Assembly: GCA_050260375.1 (NCBI GenBank)
Contig: JBLNCA010000052.1
Span: 1-30,848, forward strand
Direction: 5' to 3'
Source of the DNA: DTFZ01 sp050260375
GTDB taxonomy: Bacteria; Bacillota; Clostridia; Christensenellales; SZUA-584
Length of the DNA stretch: 30,848 nucleotides
The notes under the pieces are model-generated. The model was not told the DNA's origin. It did no database searches and saw only the letters and a list, made by a program, of their open reading frames with translations. Numbering within the stretch: the stretch's first letter is position 1; each line of letters starts with the position of its first letter. Shown here piece by piece: positions 16,540 to 23,661 of the stretch. Made by a program: the position numbers and the translations under genes.

Positions 16540-16780
16540 GGAATAGCGTAACTTGTCGAAGTTAATATCACTACCCAAATAACAGACGAAAAAAATAAAG
16601 ATCGCCCCGCGTATATATTGCATATGCCGCAGTAACGATCGCACGTGACCGGAAAGAGCGTTTTGGTGACTTAAAGCCGCCCTTCCCGCAACAAGGAGGA
16701 GTAAGGAATGCCCCCGCAGCCCGTGCTGTCATAGCCGCTTTAAAATGGCAAAATCTGTATTATTTATATGTTATTCCGGT
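16540..16780. other. Intergenic stretch between the unknown gene and the BMC operon end
   Basis: No believable long gene is present. A strong AAGGAGGAGTAAGGA ribosome-binding-like sequence (16694-16708) precedes an 8-codon ORF (16709-16735) on the plus strand. TTAAAGC (16672-16678) and GCTTTAA (16737-16743) could close a stem around it. No T-tract terminator for the minus-strand BMC operon is evident. What it does is unknown. Confidence 0.4.
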
Positions 16781-17521
16781 TCATTGGCCCGTGACTATGC
16801 TAACCGACGCGCTGCATCCGAAGCGCTGGGCTCCAGCCGCCATAAGCTCCCTTACTTTAGCCGCGTCTTTTATGCCGCCGTCAATCTTTATGCCTATGCT
16901 GCCGCCTATTACCGAGCGCACATATTTAACGTCTTCGGCGCATGCTTTCTTGCCTGTAAGCGCGTTTGAAATCTTTATATAATCTACGCCGCATTCGGCG
17001 GCTATTTTTAGCGCCTTTACCTTTTCGTTGTCGGTAAGCAGGCCCTGCTCGTATATCGCCTTTACCTTCGCCCTGCCGCCCGCGACGGATACCATCTCTA
17101 AAAGGTCTTTTTTCATGCCGTCAAAATCGCCCGACTTAATCGCCGTTATCATCATTGAAACGTCGAGCTCGGTCGCGCCGTTCATTATCGCCTCGCGTAT
17201 CTCGGCGCACTTTGCCTTAGTGGACGCCGCGCCGTGCGGAAAGCCCACCGGCACGCACACCGCGACGTTGCTGCCGCGCAGCAGCTCGGCCGCCATCGCC
17301 GTATAATAGGGTGATACGCAGACGTTCGCAAACCCGTACTTTTTCGCATCCTCGCAGCCTTTGCGTATAACCTCGGCCGAAGCGTCCGGGTTTAACAGCG
17401 AATGCTCTATCGTGCGCGCAAGCTCGCTTGCGCTGCAGCGTGGCGCAGCCTGATTGCCAAGTTCAGCCATTACCGCGTCCGTTACGCGCGATATTATGCC
17501 CTCTATATCCAAATCCAACAC
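16781..17521 (-). CDS. deoC: BMC-associated DeoC-like aldolase, divergent paralogue
   Basis: The 246-aa protein has the deoxyribose-phosphate aldolase fold, which cleaves 2-deoxyribose 5-phosphate to acetaldehyde and glyceraldehyde 3-phosphate. Three active-site residues can be aligned: Asp120 (LDVSMM), the Schiff-base Lys183 (DYIKISNALTG) and Lys212 (IGIKIDGGIK). The loops are unlike standard DeoC: ISNALTG replaces TSTGF, EQGLL replaces ETGLL, and GCSASVSIV replaces the phosphate-binding GTSSG motif. The first 22 residues, starting MLDLDIEGIISRVTDAVMAE, form an amphipathic helix plus linker typical of BMC encapsulation peptides. It is the last gene of unit 2, 10 bp after a vertex protein. 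It may act on a different deoxy-sugar phosphate. Confidence 0.85.
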   Translation of the reverse strand: MLDLDIEGIISRVTDAVMAELGNQAAPRCSASELARTIEHSLLNPDASAEVIRKGCEDAKKYGFANVCVSPYYTAMAAELLRGSNVAVCVPVGFPHGAASTKAKCAEIREAIMNGATELDVSMMITAIKSGDFDGMKKDLLEMVSVAGGRAKVKAIYEQGLLTDNEKVKALKIAAECGVDYIKISNALTGKKACAEDVKYVRSVIGGSIGIKIDGGIKDAAKVRELMAAGAQRFGCSASVSIVTGQ

Positions 17522-17531
17522 CTGCTCTCTT

Positions 17532-17825
17532 TCAGCGTCCTTTGAGTATTACTTCACCGTCCACGGCGCAGTGGTCTATTACGCCGCATATAGTCCAATC
17601 GGCAATGAGGTCGTTGTCGTCAAAAAACATCTTGGCGGCTCCGCCGTCCGTGTTTACGAGCACAATGTCTCCCGGCCCTGAATCGGCCCGGTCAAAAGCT
17701 ATCTCCCGGGGGCCGAGCGGCGCGCCGTCAAGGCCTACAAACTCTATTATCATCAGTTTGTGGCCCGAAAACTTGAAGTCCTTTACCGTGGAGACAACGT
17801 TGCCCACGACCCTTGCTATCTTCAC
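17532..17825 (-). CDS. BMC vertex (EutN/CcmL) pentamer, third copy
   Basis: This 97-aa pentameric shell protein caps vertices of the polyhedral shell. It has the family start ARVVGNVVSTVKDFKFSGHKL (residues 3-23, quoted here in part as GNVVSTVKD), the turn DSGPGDIVLVN and the C-terminal strand TICGVIDHC. It differs clearly from the copies at 18120 and 22018, so it is not a recent duplicate. Its start overlaps the preceding hexamer gene by 4 bp, which implies translational coupling. Confidence 0.93.
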   Translation of the reverse strand: MKIARVVGNVVSTVKDFKFSGHKLMIIEFVGLDGAPLGPREIAFDRADSGPGDIVLVNTDGGAAKMFFDDNDLIADWTICGVIDHCAVDGEVILKGR

Positions 17826-18103
17826 CCTTGCTGCCCCGGCAGTATGCCTTCCACGTCGTCGTGCGGGCGCGGTATAACGTGTACGCTGTAAAGCTCGCCT
17901 ACCCTCTTGGCGGCGGCGGCTCCCGCGTCCACAGACGCCTTTACCGCTCCCACGTCGCCCCTTACCATCACGGTAACGAGCCCCGAGCCAATCTTCTCTT
18001 TGCCAATGAGCGTCACGTTTGCGGCCTTAACCATAGCGTCCGCGGCCTCAATAGCGCCCACGAGGCCTTTTGTCTCGACCATCCCGAGTGCCTGCTTTTC
18101 CAT
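17822..18103 (-). CDS. BMC-H hexameric shell protein, third copy
   Basis: The 93-aa PduA-type hexamer forms shell facets. It shows ALGMVETKGLVGAIEAADAM (5-24), the pore loop KIGSGL, and RGDVGAVKASVDAG. Compared with the copy at 26327 it differs at only about five positions before the tail (Glu2, Ile33, Tyr near 72, PHDDVEG). The ATG at 18103 has a GAAAGGGG site; the frame runs upstream into the previous gene but without a better start. The KIGSGL pore is the same as in PduA and suits small polar metabolites. Confidence 0.95.
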   Translation of the reverse strand: MEKQALGMVETKGLVGAIEAADAMVKAANVTLIGKEKIGSGLVTVMVRGDVGAVKASVDAGAAAAKRVGELYSVHVIPRPHDDVEGILPGQQG

Positions 18104-18119
18104 TAAAATTCCCCTTTCA

Positions 18120-18386
18120 TTACATGCTTTCGTTGTATTCGTCAATAAACCCAACTATAGCCGCGTCTGCGGGCACAAGCCCTTTGCGGAAAATGAGGCT
18201 CGCTTCCTTTGAGCCAATCAGGTACACGAAGTCCCCTTCACCGGCCTGCCTCGTCGAGTCGGCGGCTACTATAATCTTGCCCGGCTTGCCGTTCTCTATC
18301 GTCTGCACGAGCAGGAGCTTTATGCCCAAAAGTCCCTCGTCCTTTACAGTCGATACTACCGACCCTACGACCTTGCCCGTATACAT
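18120..18386 (-). CDS. BMC vertex (EutN/CcmL) pentamer, second copy
   Basis: This 88-aa vertex protein has GKVVGSVVSTVKDEGLLGIK (4-23), the turn QAGEGDFVYLIG, then the segment ASLIFRKGLVPADAAIVGFID. It is the shortest of the three vertex proteins. It starts 2 bp after the preceding hexamer gene and lies 16 bp before the next one, within a tightly packed shell-gene block. Confidence 0.95.
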   Translation of the reverse strand: MYTGKVVGSVVSTVKDEGLLGIKLLLVQTIENGKPGKIIVAADSTRQAGEGDFVYLIGSKEASLIFRKGLVPADAAIVGFIDEYNESM

Positions 18387-18388
18387 GC

Positions 18389-18691
18389 TTACTTTGCGGC
18401 CTTAGCCGGCTTTACGTCGCCTCCGGGCAGTATGCCTTCCACGTCGTCGTGCGGGTGAGGTATCACGTGCACGCTGTAAAGCTCGCCAACCCTCTTGGCT
18501 GCCGCTGCGCCGGCGTCTACCGCGGCTTTTACCGCGCCCACGTCGCCCCTTACCATCACGGTAACGAGCCCCGAGCCTATCTTCTCCTTGCCCATCAGCG
18601 AAACGTTAGCCGCCTTTACCATAGCATCCGCGGCTTCTATAGCGCCTACGAGCCCTTTCGTCTCGACCATTCCGAGTGCTTCCTTAGCCAT
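18389..18691 (-). CDS. BMC-H hexameric shell protein, second copy
   Basis: The 100-aa PduA-type hexamer is almost identical in its core to the copies at 17822 and 26327. Against 17822 it differs at about six positions (Ala2, Glu4, Ser31, Met33, Ala57, His in IPHPH). It has a longer Lys/Ala/Pro tail (GGDVKPAKAAK), and the pore motif is again KIGSGL. The ATG at 18691 is preceded by an AAAGGAGAA site. Confidence 0.95.
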   Translation of the reverse strand: MAKEALGMVETKGLVGAIEAADAMVKAANVSLMGKEKIGSGLVTVMVRGDVGAVKAAVDAGAAAAKRVGELYSVHVIPHPHDDVEGILPGGDVKPAKAAK

Positions 18692-18712
18692 TGTTTTTCT
18701 CCTTTTTATTCT

Positions 18713-19258
18713 TTAAAATACAGACTGTAATATATCCGGATGCGGCGACGGTATCACAGCCGTCCCCGCTGCCATTCCTTGCGTTTCCTCAAGGCTCTTT
18801 GCCGCCTCTATAGCGGCTTTGACAGCCGCCACCTCACCAGTCAGTACTACGAAGCTTTTGCCGCCGAGTCCCCTGCCCAGCCTTATCTCGATAAGCTCAA
18901 CGGCAGCCGCCTTTACCGCCGCGTCCGCGCACAGTATCGCCGATGCGAGCGAAAACGTCTCTATAACGCCCAGCGCGTCCGGGTCGTGAACCTCGGAAGC
19001 CGCGCTCATTGCCTCTATCACCTGCTCATGGATATTCGGTATCACGATGCTGTCCACCAGCACGTATCCCGCGCTTTTCCTGCCCGCTTCCACCGACGAC
19101 CTTACTGCCGCCACGTCGCCCGCAACTATCACTATGTATTTGCCCGCGCATACCGACTGCGCCGTTACGAGCCTCACGCTTGCTGCCTTCATCATCGCGT
19201 CGCCCGCTTCTATACCCGCCGGTATGGAATTCGTCTCTATCATTCCAAGCGCATTCAT
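18713..19258 (-). CDS. pduT: BMC-T tandem shell protein, PduT-like, with pore cysteine
   Basis: The 181-aa protein has two fused BMC domains (about 1-90 and 94-181) and forms trimers that look like hexamers in the shell. Cys37 in AQSVCAGKYIV sits where PduT carries the cysteine that, one per subunit, holds a 4Fe-4S cluster on the three-fold axis. This suggests electron passage through the shell. Its ATG overlaps the stop of the PduS-like gene by 4 bp, and the known partner of PduT is PduS. The second half has FSLASAILCADAAVKAAAVE and GRGLGGKSFVVLTGEVAAV. Confidence 0.9.
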   Translation of the reverse strand: MNALGMIETNSIPAGIEAGDAMMKAASVRLVTAQSVCAGKYIVIVAGDVAAVRSSVEAGRKSAGYVLVDSIVIPNIHEQVIEAMSAASEVHDPDALGVIETFSLASAILCADAAVKAAAVELIEIRLGRGLGGKSFVVLTGEVAAVKAAIEAAKSLEETQGMAAGTAVIPSPHPDILQSVF

Positions 19259-20571
19259 GACTTCTCCGCCCTTATCTCTATAAACTTGTCGGTAACCGCA
19301 GTTACTCTGCCTGCTATGCTGGCGTGCACATTTGCCCCCAGCTTGCCTTCGGGTATGCCGGCAACGAGCTGCCCTTTTGCCACGATGTCCCCCTGCTTAA
19401 CGATAGGCACCGACGGCGCTCCAATATGGCCTTTAAGCGGCAGCCGCACCAGTTTTACGTCGAGTTCCTCAAGCGGCGTATCGACGTCGTACTGCGATAT
19501 GCCCATCCTCGCCATCAGCCGGTATGTGGGCACTTTGACGAATTCGGGCGATACGCTTCCCTTTACCTTCTTCTCGGGCTTCATGCCTCCGGCGGAAAGC
19601 CCATGCTTCATGCGCGTCATCATGCGGCTCGGCGAAAGGCCGAAGTTGCAGGCGTAATAGCTGCACAGCCCGCAGTCGCAGCACGAGAACACTCCGTTTG
19701 CGTCTCCCAGCAGATTGCCCAGCCCCGTGAACGCCGCCCTCATTGCCTTATGCGGCTCAACGCCCAGCCCAAGAGCGTTTCTCGGGCACATTTCCGTGCA
19801 CATGCTGCACTGGCAGCAAGCCGCCTTTGTCAGCTTTAAGTCCAATGCGCCGTCGTCCGTCTTTTTCCTTATCAGCGGGTGGTCCGTCTTCAGCACTATC
19901 AGCCCGCCAGTCGTCTTCGCTACAGGCTCGCTTGTGTCGCGGCTGAGCCTGCCCGTTGTAGGCCCGCCTATAATAAGCGTGTATCCCTCGATGCTGTCCG
20001 GCCCGCACGCCGCAGCAAGCGCCGTTTCTACAGGCGTCCCTATAGGCACCTTAAGCGTTACCGGACGAAACACCTCGCCGGCCACCGTTACCAGCCTCTC
20101 GGTAACCGGTATGCCGGAGATCGCGTCGGATATGTTTGCGAGCGTAGTTACGTTGCTTACTACCGCGCCCACGTCGAGAGGTATGCCCCCTGTAGGCACT
20201 ATCTTGCCTGTGACCTCGTATACTATCTGCTGCTCGTCGCCAGCCGGATAGTAGTTATCAAGCAGGTGCAGCCGCACGTTGTCTTCGTTTTTAATTGCGC
20301 TTTGCAGCGCCTCCACCGCGTCTTTGTTCTTGCCTTTTACGCACAGCACTCCCTCGCGCGCGCCCACCGACTCCATCAAGCTTTTTAGCCCGCGTACTAT
20401 CTTTTCCGGGTAATGCCGCATCATCAGCTTGTCGGCTTTAAGCAGCGGCTCGCACTCGGCGCCGTTGCCTATCACAATACCAGCTTTGCCCTGCGCCTTT
20501 ATATGCGCCGGAAAACCCGCTCCGCCCGCGCCTACCACGCCCGCTTCGCGGATAGCTTCTGCTGCGTTCAT
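19255..20571 (-). CDS. pduS: PduS-like flavin/Fe-S electron-transfer protein (RnfC-type)
   Basis: The 438-aa protein has the RnfC/NuoF-like Rossmann start GVVGAGGAGFPAHIK (11-25) for NADH and flavin. The SLBB-type domain (about 160-210) is followed by two 4Fe-4S motifs (Cys252, 255, 258 and 262, followed by Pro; and Cys297, 300, 303 and 308) and a C-terminal barrel-sandwich domain (about 370-438). PduS was described as a cobalamin reductase, but no B12-dependent enzyme is present here. More likely it oxidises NADH inside the shell and passes electrons to the PduT-like trimer encoded next to it. It starts 10 bp after the aldehyde dehydrogenase gene. Confidence 0.9.
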   Translation of the reverse strand: MNAAEAIREAGVVGAGGAGFPAHIKAQGKAGIVIGNGAECEPLLKADKLMMRHYPEKIVRGLKSLMESVGAREGVLCVKGKNKDAVEALQSAIKNEDNVRLHLLDNYYPAGDEQQIVYEVTGKIVPTGGIPLDVGAVVSNVTTLANISDAISGIPVTERLVTVAGEVFRPVTLKVPIGTPVETALAAACGPDSIEGYTLIIGGPTTGRLSRDTSEPVAKTTGGLIVLKTDHPLIRKKTDDGALDLKLTKAACCQCSMCTEMCPRNALGLGVEPHKAMRAAFTGLGNLLGDANGVFSCCDCGLCSYYACNFGLSPSRMMTRMKHGLSAGGMKPEKKVKGSVSPEFVKVPTYRLMARMGISQYDVDTPLEELDVKLVRLPLKGHIGAPSVPIVKQGDIVAKGQLVAGIPEGKLGANVHASIAGRVTAVTDKFIEIRAEKS

Positions 20572-20581
20572 GCTTATCCCC

Positions 20582-21988
20582 TTACACTATCCTGAAGTTA
20601 CCGTACAGCACGCACCGCCTCGAGCGGGTAAAAGTCCTCGCGCTTGTCAGCCCTTCGCCCGTGGGCGTCGCTATGGTCAGCGTAGTGTACCCTTCGCCGT
20701 TGAACCCGAGCCCTGCGTACGACGGGGCGTTCTTTACGAATATCGTGGTATTAAGCGCCTTTGCGGCCATCGAAAGGTGCGTTACGTTCTGCGAATGCAT
20801 CATTGCCGTATGGCGGCAGCCGTTCTCGGCCTTTATCGCCTTTTCAATCGCTTCCTCTATGGTCTCCACCCGCGCTATTCCGAGCACCGGCATAAGCATC
20901 TCCACCGTTATGAACGGGTGGTTTTCGTCCACCGCGGCTATCACCAGCCTCGGATTGCCCGAAAAGCTTACGCCGCTCGCCTTCAGTATCACCGCCGCGT
21001 CCCTGCCCACGAAGTTCCTGTTAACGACGTACTTTCCGTCCCTGTTCTCAAATACGGTTTTAACTACCTTGTCTATATCCGACCCGTATATGCGGAACGC
21101 GCCGTTTTTCTCCATCTCGCTCATCAGCTGTTCCGCTATGCCCGAGAACGCGAACACTTCCTTCTCGGCTATGCACAGCACGTTGTTGTCGAAGCTCGCG
21201 CCATCCACTATGTCCTTTGCGGCTTGCGGAATTATCGCCGTTTCGTCGACTATCACCGGAGGGTTGCCGGGGCCAGCCGCTATAACTTTCTTGCCTGTCT
21301 TCATCGCGACTTTAACCACGGCCTCGCCGCCTGTTATCGACAGCAGCGGTATGTCGGGGTGCTCCATTATGCGCTTGCCGGTCTCCAAGGTTGGCTCTTT
21401 TACCGTACATATGAGTGCGGGTGGTCCTCCCGCCGAGACTATTGCCTCATTAAGCACCCTCATTGCCTCTCTTGATACATTCTTAGCCGCCGGATGTGCG
21501 TTGAACACTACCGCGTTGCCCGCGGCTATCATGCTTATCGAGTTGTTGATTACCGTCGAAGGCGGGTTAGTCGACGGCGTTATAGAGCCTATCACGCCGA
21601 ACGGCGCGCGTTCCACCAGCGTCAGCCCGAAGTCGCCCGATACGGCTTCAGAAGTCAGGTCCTCAATGCCAGGCGTCTTCTCTACCGCCAGCAGGTTCTT
21701 TAACACCTTGTCTTCCACCCTGCCGTATCCCGTCTCGCTGTTGGCGAGCTCCGCAAGCCGCCTTGCATGCTTCCTGCCAGCCTCGCGCATCGCTTCTATC
21801 AGCTTTCCGCGCTGCTCCAGCGACATGCGCATAAGCTGTTTTTGCGAAGCTTTCGCGGAAGCAATGGCCTCCTCGGGCGTATCGCACAGCCAGCAGCCCG
21901 AAGCCGCAGTTTCCGGCTCGGCGCTCTTTTTTATCTGCCTTACGGTATCTTCCACTATCCGCCTTATCTGCTCATCAGTTAATCCCAT
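20582..21988 (-). CDS. pduP: CoA-acylating aldehyde dehydrogenase (PduP/EutE type)
   Basis: The 468-aa enzyme oxidises a short aldehyde with NAD+ and CoA to acyl-CoA and is the core oxidative step of this class of microcompartment. The catalytic Cys272 lies in FDNNVLCIAEKEVF. The nucleotide segment PFGVIGSITPSTNPPSTVIN (129-148) and AAGPGNPPVIVD are typical of the PduP/EutE/BMC family. The N-terminal residues MGLTDEQIRRIVEDTVRQIK form an amphipathic helix separated by a linker, a probable encapsulation peptide. If DeoC is the upstream enzyme the substrate is acetaldehyde; the class II aldolase could supply another aldehyde. Confidence 0.95.
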   Translation of the reverse strand: MGLTDEQIRRIVEDTVRQIKKSAEPETAASGCWLCDTPEEAIASAKASQKQLMRMSLEQRGKLIEAMREAGRKHARRLAELANSETGYGRVEDKVLKNLLAVEKTPGIEDLTSEAVSGDFGLTLVERAPFGVIGSITPSTNPPSTVINNSISMIAAGNAVVFNAHPAAKNVSREAMRVLNEAIVSAGGPPALICTVKEPTLETGKRIMEHPDIPLLSITGGEAVVKVAMKTGKKVIAAGPGNPPVIVDETAIIPQAAKDIVDGASFDNNVLCIAEKEVFAFSGIAEQLMSEMEKNGAFRIYGSDIDKVVKTVFENRDGKYVVNRNFVGRDAAVILKASGVSFSGNPRLVIAAVDENHPFITVEMLMPVLGIARVETIEEAIEKAIKAENGCRHTAMMHSQNVTHLSMAAKALNTTIFVKNAPSYAGLGFNGEGYTTLTIATPTGEGLTSARTFTRSRRCVLYGNFRIV

Positions 21989-22017
21989 AAGCTGACCTCA
22001 ACCATAAATATATTCTT

Positions 22018-22326
22018 TTAAGCCTTTTCTTCCTCAAACTTTTTAAACACCAGCTTGCCCTTAAGCTCCACCGAATCTATTATCGCCGTTATCGCGAGGT
22101 CCGAGGGCTTGCCGTCCGTAAGCGCCGTCTGCCTCGACGAGCTTCCCGAGACGCACATAACTACCTCGCCTTCGCCCGCGCCTACGGTATCGATGGCTAC
22201 GAGCGGCGCGCCTTTCTCGGTAAACGTCTCTATGTCTATCGGCACCACTATTAAAAGCTTTAAGCCGTTTAACTTTTCAGCCTTTGTAGTGCTTACCACG
22301 TTGCCCCTTACCCGCGCAAGTATCAT
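22018..22326 (-). CDS. BMC vertex (EutN/CcmL) pentamer, first copy
   Basis: The 102-aa vertex protein opens ARVRGNVVSTTKAEKLNGLK (4-23) and has the turn GAGEGEVVMCVSGSSSRQT, characteristic of EutN/CcmL pentamers. It is the longest of the three vertex copies, with an acidic/basic tail FKKFEEEKA. It starts 10 bp after the 223-aa BMC-associated gene and precedes the aldehyde dehydrogenase gene by 29 bp. Confidence 0.95.
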   Translation of the reverse strand: MILARVRGNVVSTTKAEKLNGLKLLIVVPIDIETFTEKGAPLVAIDTVGAGEGEVVMCVSGSSSRQTALTDGKPSDLAITAIIDSVELKGKLVFKKFEEEKA

Positions 22327-22336
22327 ACGGATTCTC

Positions 22337-23008
22337 CTATTCCAGTATTTCTATACCGAGTTCCTTCGCCCTGTCGCGCGCGAGCGGCGTTACTATCGCT
22401 CCCGGCGCGCATAATACGCGCTCCCTGCCCTGTTTATGCGCGTCAGCAACTTCCGCTTCGGTTACCAGCTCAAGTTCTTCCGCCCTTGCTGCCGAGAGCT
22501 CAAGCGTTACTATGCCAGCGCCCATGCCCTCTATCGCGCTGAGCGCGTCGTTTATTCCTTCAAAGAACGTGCCGCGTTTAAAGCCGGGTTTTTCATAGTC
22601 CAGCACTACCGTAACGTTCTTGTTCCAGAGCAGCGCCCTCAAGAACGCTTGCTCGTAAAATCCCCTGTCGTCGCCGCACGCTATGTTTTTCATCATCCAC
22701 AGCGGCGGGTTTATAAGCAGTATATCGGCATACCCTTTCAGCGACGTCATAAACAGCTGCTTTTCCTGCCGCGTCGCGGCGCCTGCAACGCTGAACTCTG
22801 CGCCCAGGTCTTGCGCGCCTTCGCCCACGAGCGTTATGTCCGGGTATTCTTTTTTAAGGTATGCCTTCACAGGCTCCGGGCCGGGCACAAACGCAGGTAT
22901 TATCGCGAGCGCGCCCCGTTCCGTCTTCTCCGGCTCGAGCAGGCGCCTTATTTCCTGCTCCGCTATCCGGCGTATCAGGCTCTTAAGTTGCTTTTCGTCA
23001 ATGTTCAT
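22337..23008 (-). CDS. BMC-associated conserved protein, flavoprotein-like, role unknown
   Basis: The 223-aa protein begins with an amphipathic helix (MNIDEKQLKSLIRRIAEQEI), like an encapsulation peptide. The middle part has ADILLINPPLWMMKN, then ALLWNKNVTVVLDY, which recalls the Rossmann-like flavoprotein (phosphopantothenoylcysteine decarboxylase) pattern found in BMC-associated proteins of Firmicutes. The end, GAIVTPLARDRAKELGIEIL, is a tail shared by several BMC accessory proteins. I believe it belongs to the ethanolamine-utilisation-associated hypothetical family (TIGR02536-like), but this is from memory of the pattern. Its start overlaps the pduL stop by 4 bp. Confidence 0.7.
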   Translation of the reverse strand: MNIDEKQLKSLIRRIAEQEIRRLLEPEKTERGALAIIPAFVPGPEPVKAYLKKEYPDITLVGEGAQDLGAEFSVAGAATRQEKQLFMTSLKGYADILLINPPLWMMKNIACGDDRGFYEQAFLRALLWNKNVTVVLDYEKPGFKRGTFFEGINDALSAIEGMGAGIVTLELSAARAEELELVTEAEVADAHKQGRERVLCAPGAIVTPLARDRAKELGIEILE

Positions 23009-23637
23009 CGCAATAGTTCCAGCAGGTCGCCGTTTTTTATTCCAGCGGCGTTGGCTTCGTCCGTGTCTATATGCAGCTCGAGCGAATGCCCTTCGCCCGC
23101 GCGCACGACTATACCGCCGAAAACAGTTTCCCTAAGCCCCGCCTTCCTCGCGTTCACTATGTCGCCGTTCTTAAGGCCGAACGCTTTCGCTTCCTCGCCC
23201 GAAATGTGCAGGTGCCGCGCCGCCACTATCACGCCCTTATCGAGCGCAACTTCGCCCGCGGGCCCTATGAGCGTGCAGCCCGGCGTGCCCTCAAGCTTAC
23301 CCGACATGCGCACGTAAGGCTTTATGCCGAGCTTATACGTGTCGGTAAGCGATACCTCCACCTGCGTCTCGGGGCGTTCGGGCCCTAGCACCCTTACTTC
23401 GCCTATACGCCCTTTCGGGCCGACTACGGTCAGCTTTTCTTCACACGCATACTGCCCCGGCTGCGAAAGCGGACGCAGCACTTTCAGCGCATACCCCGGC
23501 CCGAAAAGTTTCTCCCTGTCCGCCGCCGATATGTGCACATGCCTGTTTGACGCCGCCGCAGGTATCCAGTATTCGTTTTCCCGCGCCAGCCGCTTCACCA
23601 CCGCAAGCGTAACAAGGCGCTTTAAATCCTGTTCCAT
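23005..23637 (-). CDS. pduL: PduL phosphotransacylase
   Basis: The 210-aa enzyme converts acyl-CoA and phosphate to acyl phosphate and recycles CoA within the microcompartment. Two PduL barrels are visible. The first contains NRHVHIS (His33, His35); the second has ARHLHIS (His142, His144) and LELHIDTDEANA (His189). These histidines bind the two metal ions. The first 20 residues, MEQDLKRLVTLAVVKRLARE, form an encapsulation-type helix. I chose ATG at 23637 because AAAGG lies 9-10 bases upstream; a TTG at 23646 would overlap that site. It follows the class II aldolase gene by 24 bp. Confidence 0.95.
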   Translation of the reverse strand: MEQDLKRLVTLAVVKRLARENEYWIPAAASNRHVHISAADREKLFGPGYALKVLRPLSQPGQYACEEKLTVVGPKGRIGEVRVLGPERPETQVEVSLTDTYKLGIKPYVRMSGKLEGTPGCTLIGPAGEVALDKGVIVAARHLHISGEEAKAFGLKNGDIVNARKAGLRETVFGGIVVRAGEGHSLELHIDTDEANAAGIKNGDLLELLR

Positions 23638-23661
23638 AGAAAACAACCTTTTTCGCCGCGC

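Noticed and set aside
16655..16740. Cobalamin-type riboswitch on the plus strand
   Set aside because: GGTG and CCCGCAAC words resemble parts of the cobalamin aptamer, but the GCCACTG segment and the rest of the core are missing and no gene follows on that strand.
20661..21995. 444-codon open frame on the plus strand opposite the aldehyde dehydrogenase gene
   Set aside because: It is the mirror of a strongly conserved gene, with no ribosome binding site and a Ser/Thr/Ala-rich translation typical of antisense frames. The same applies to many long plus-strand frames across the BMC locus.
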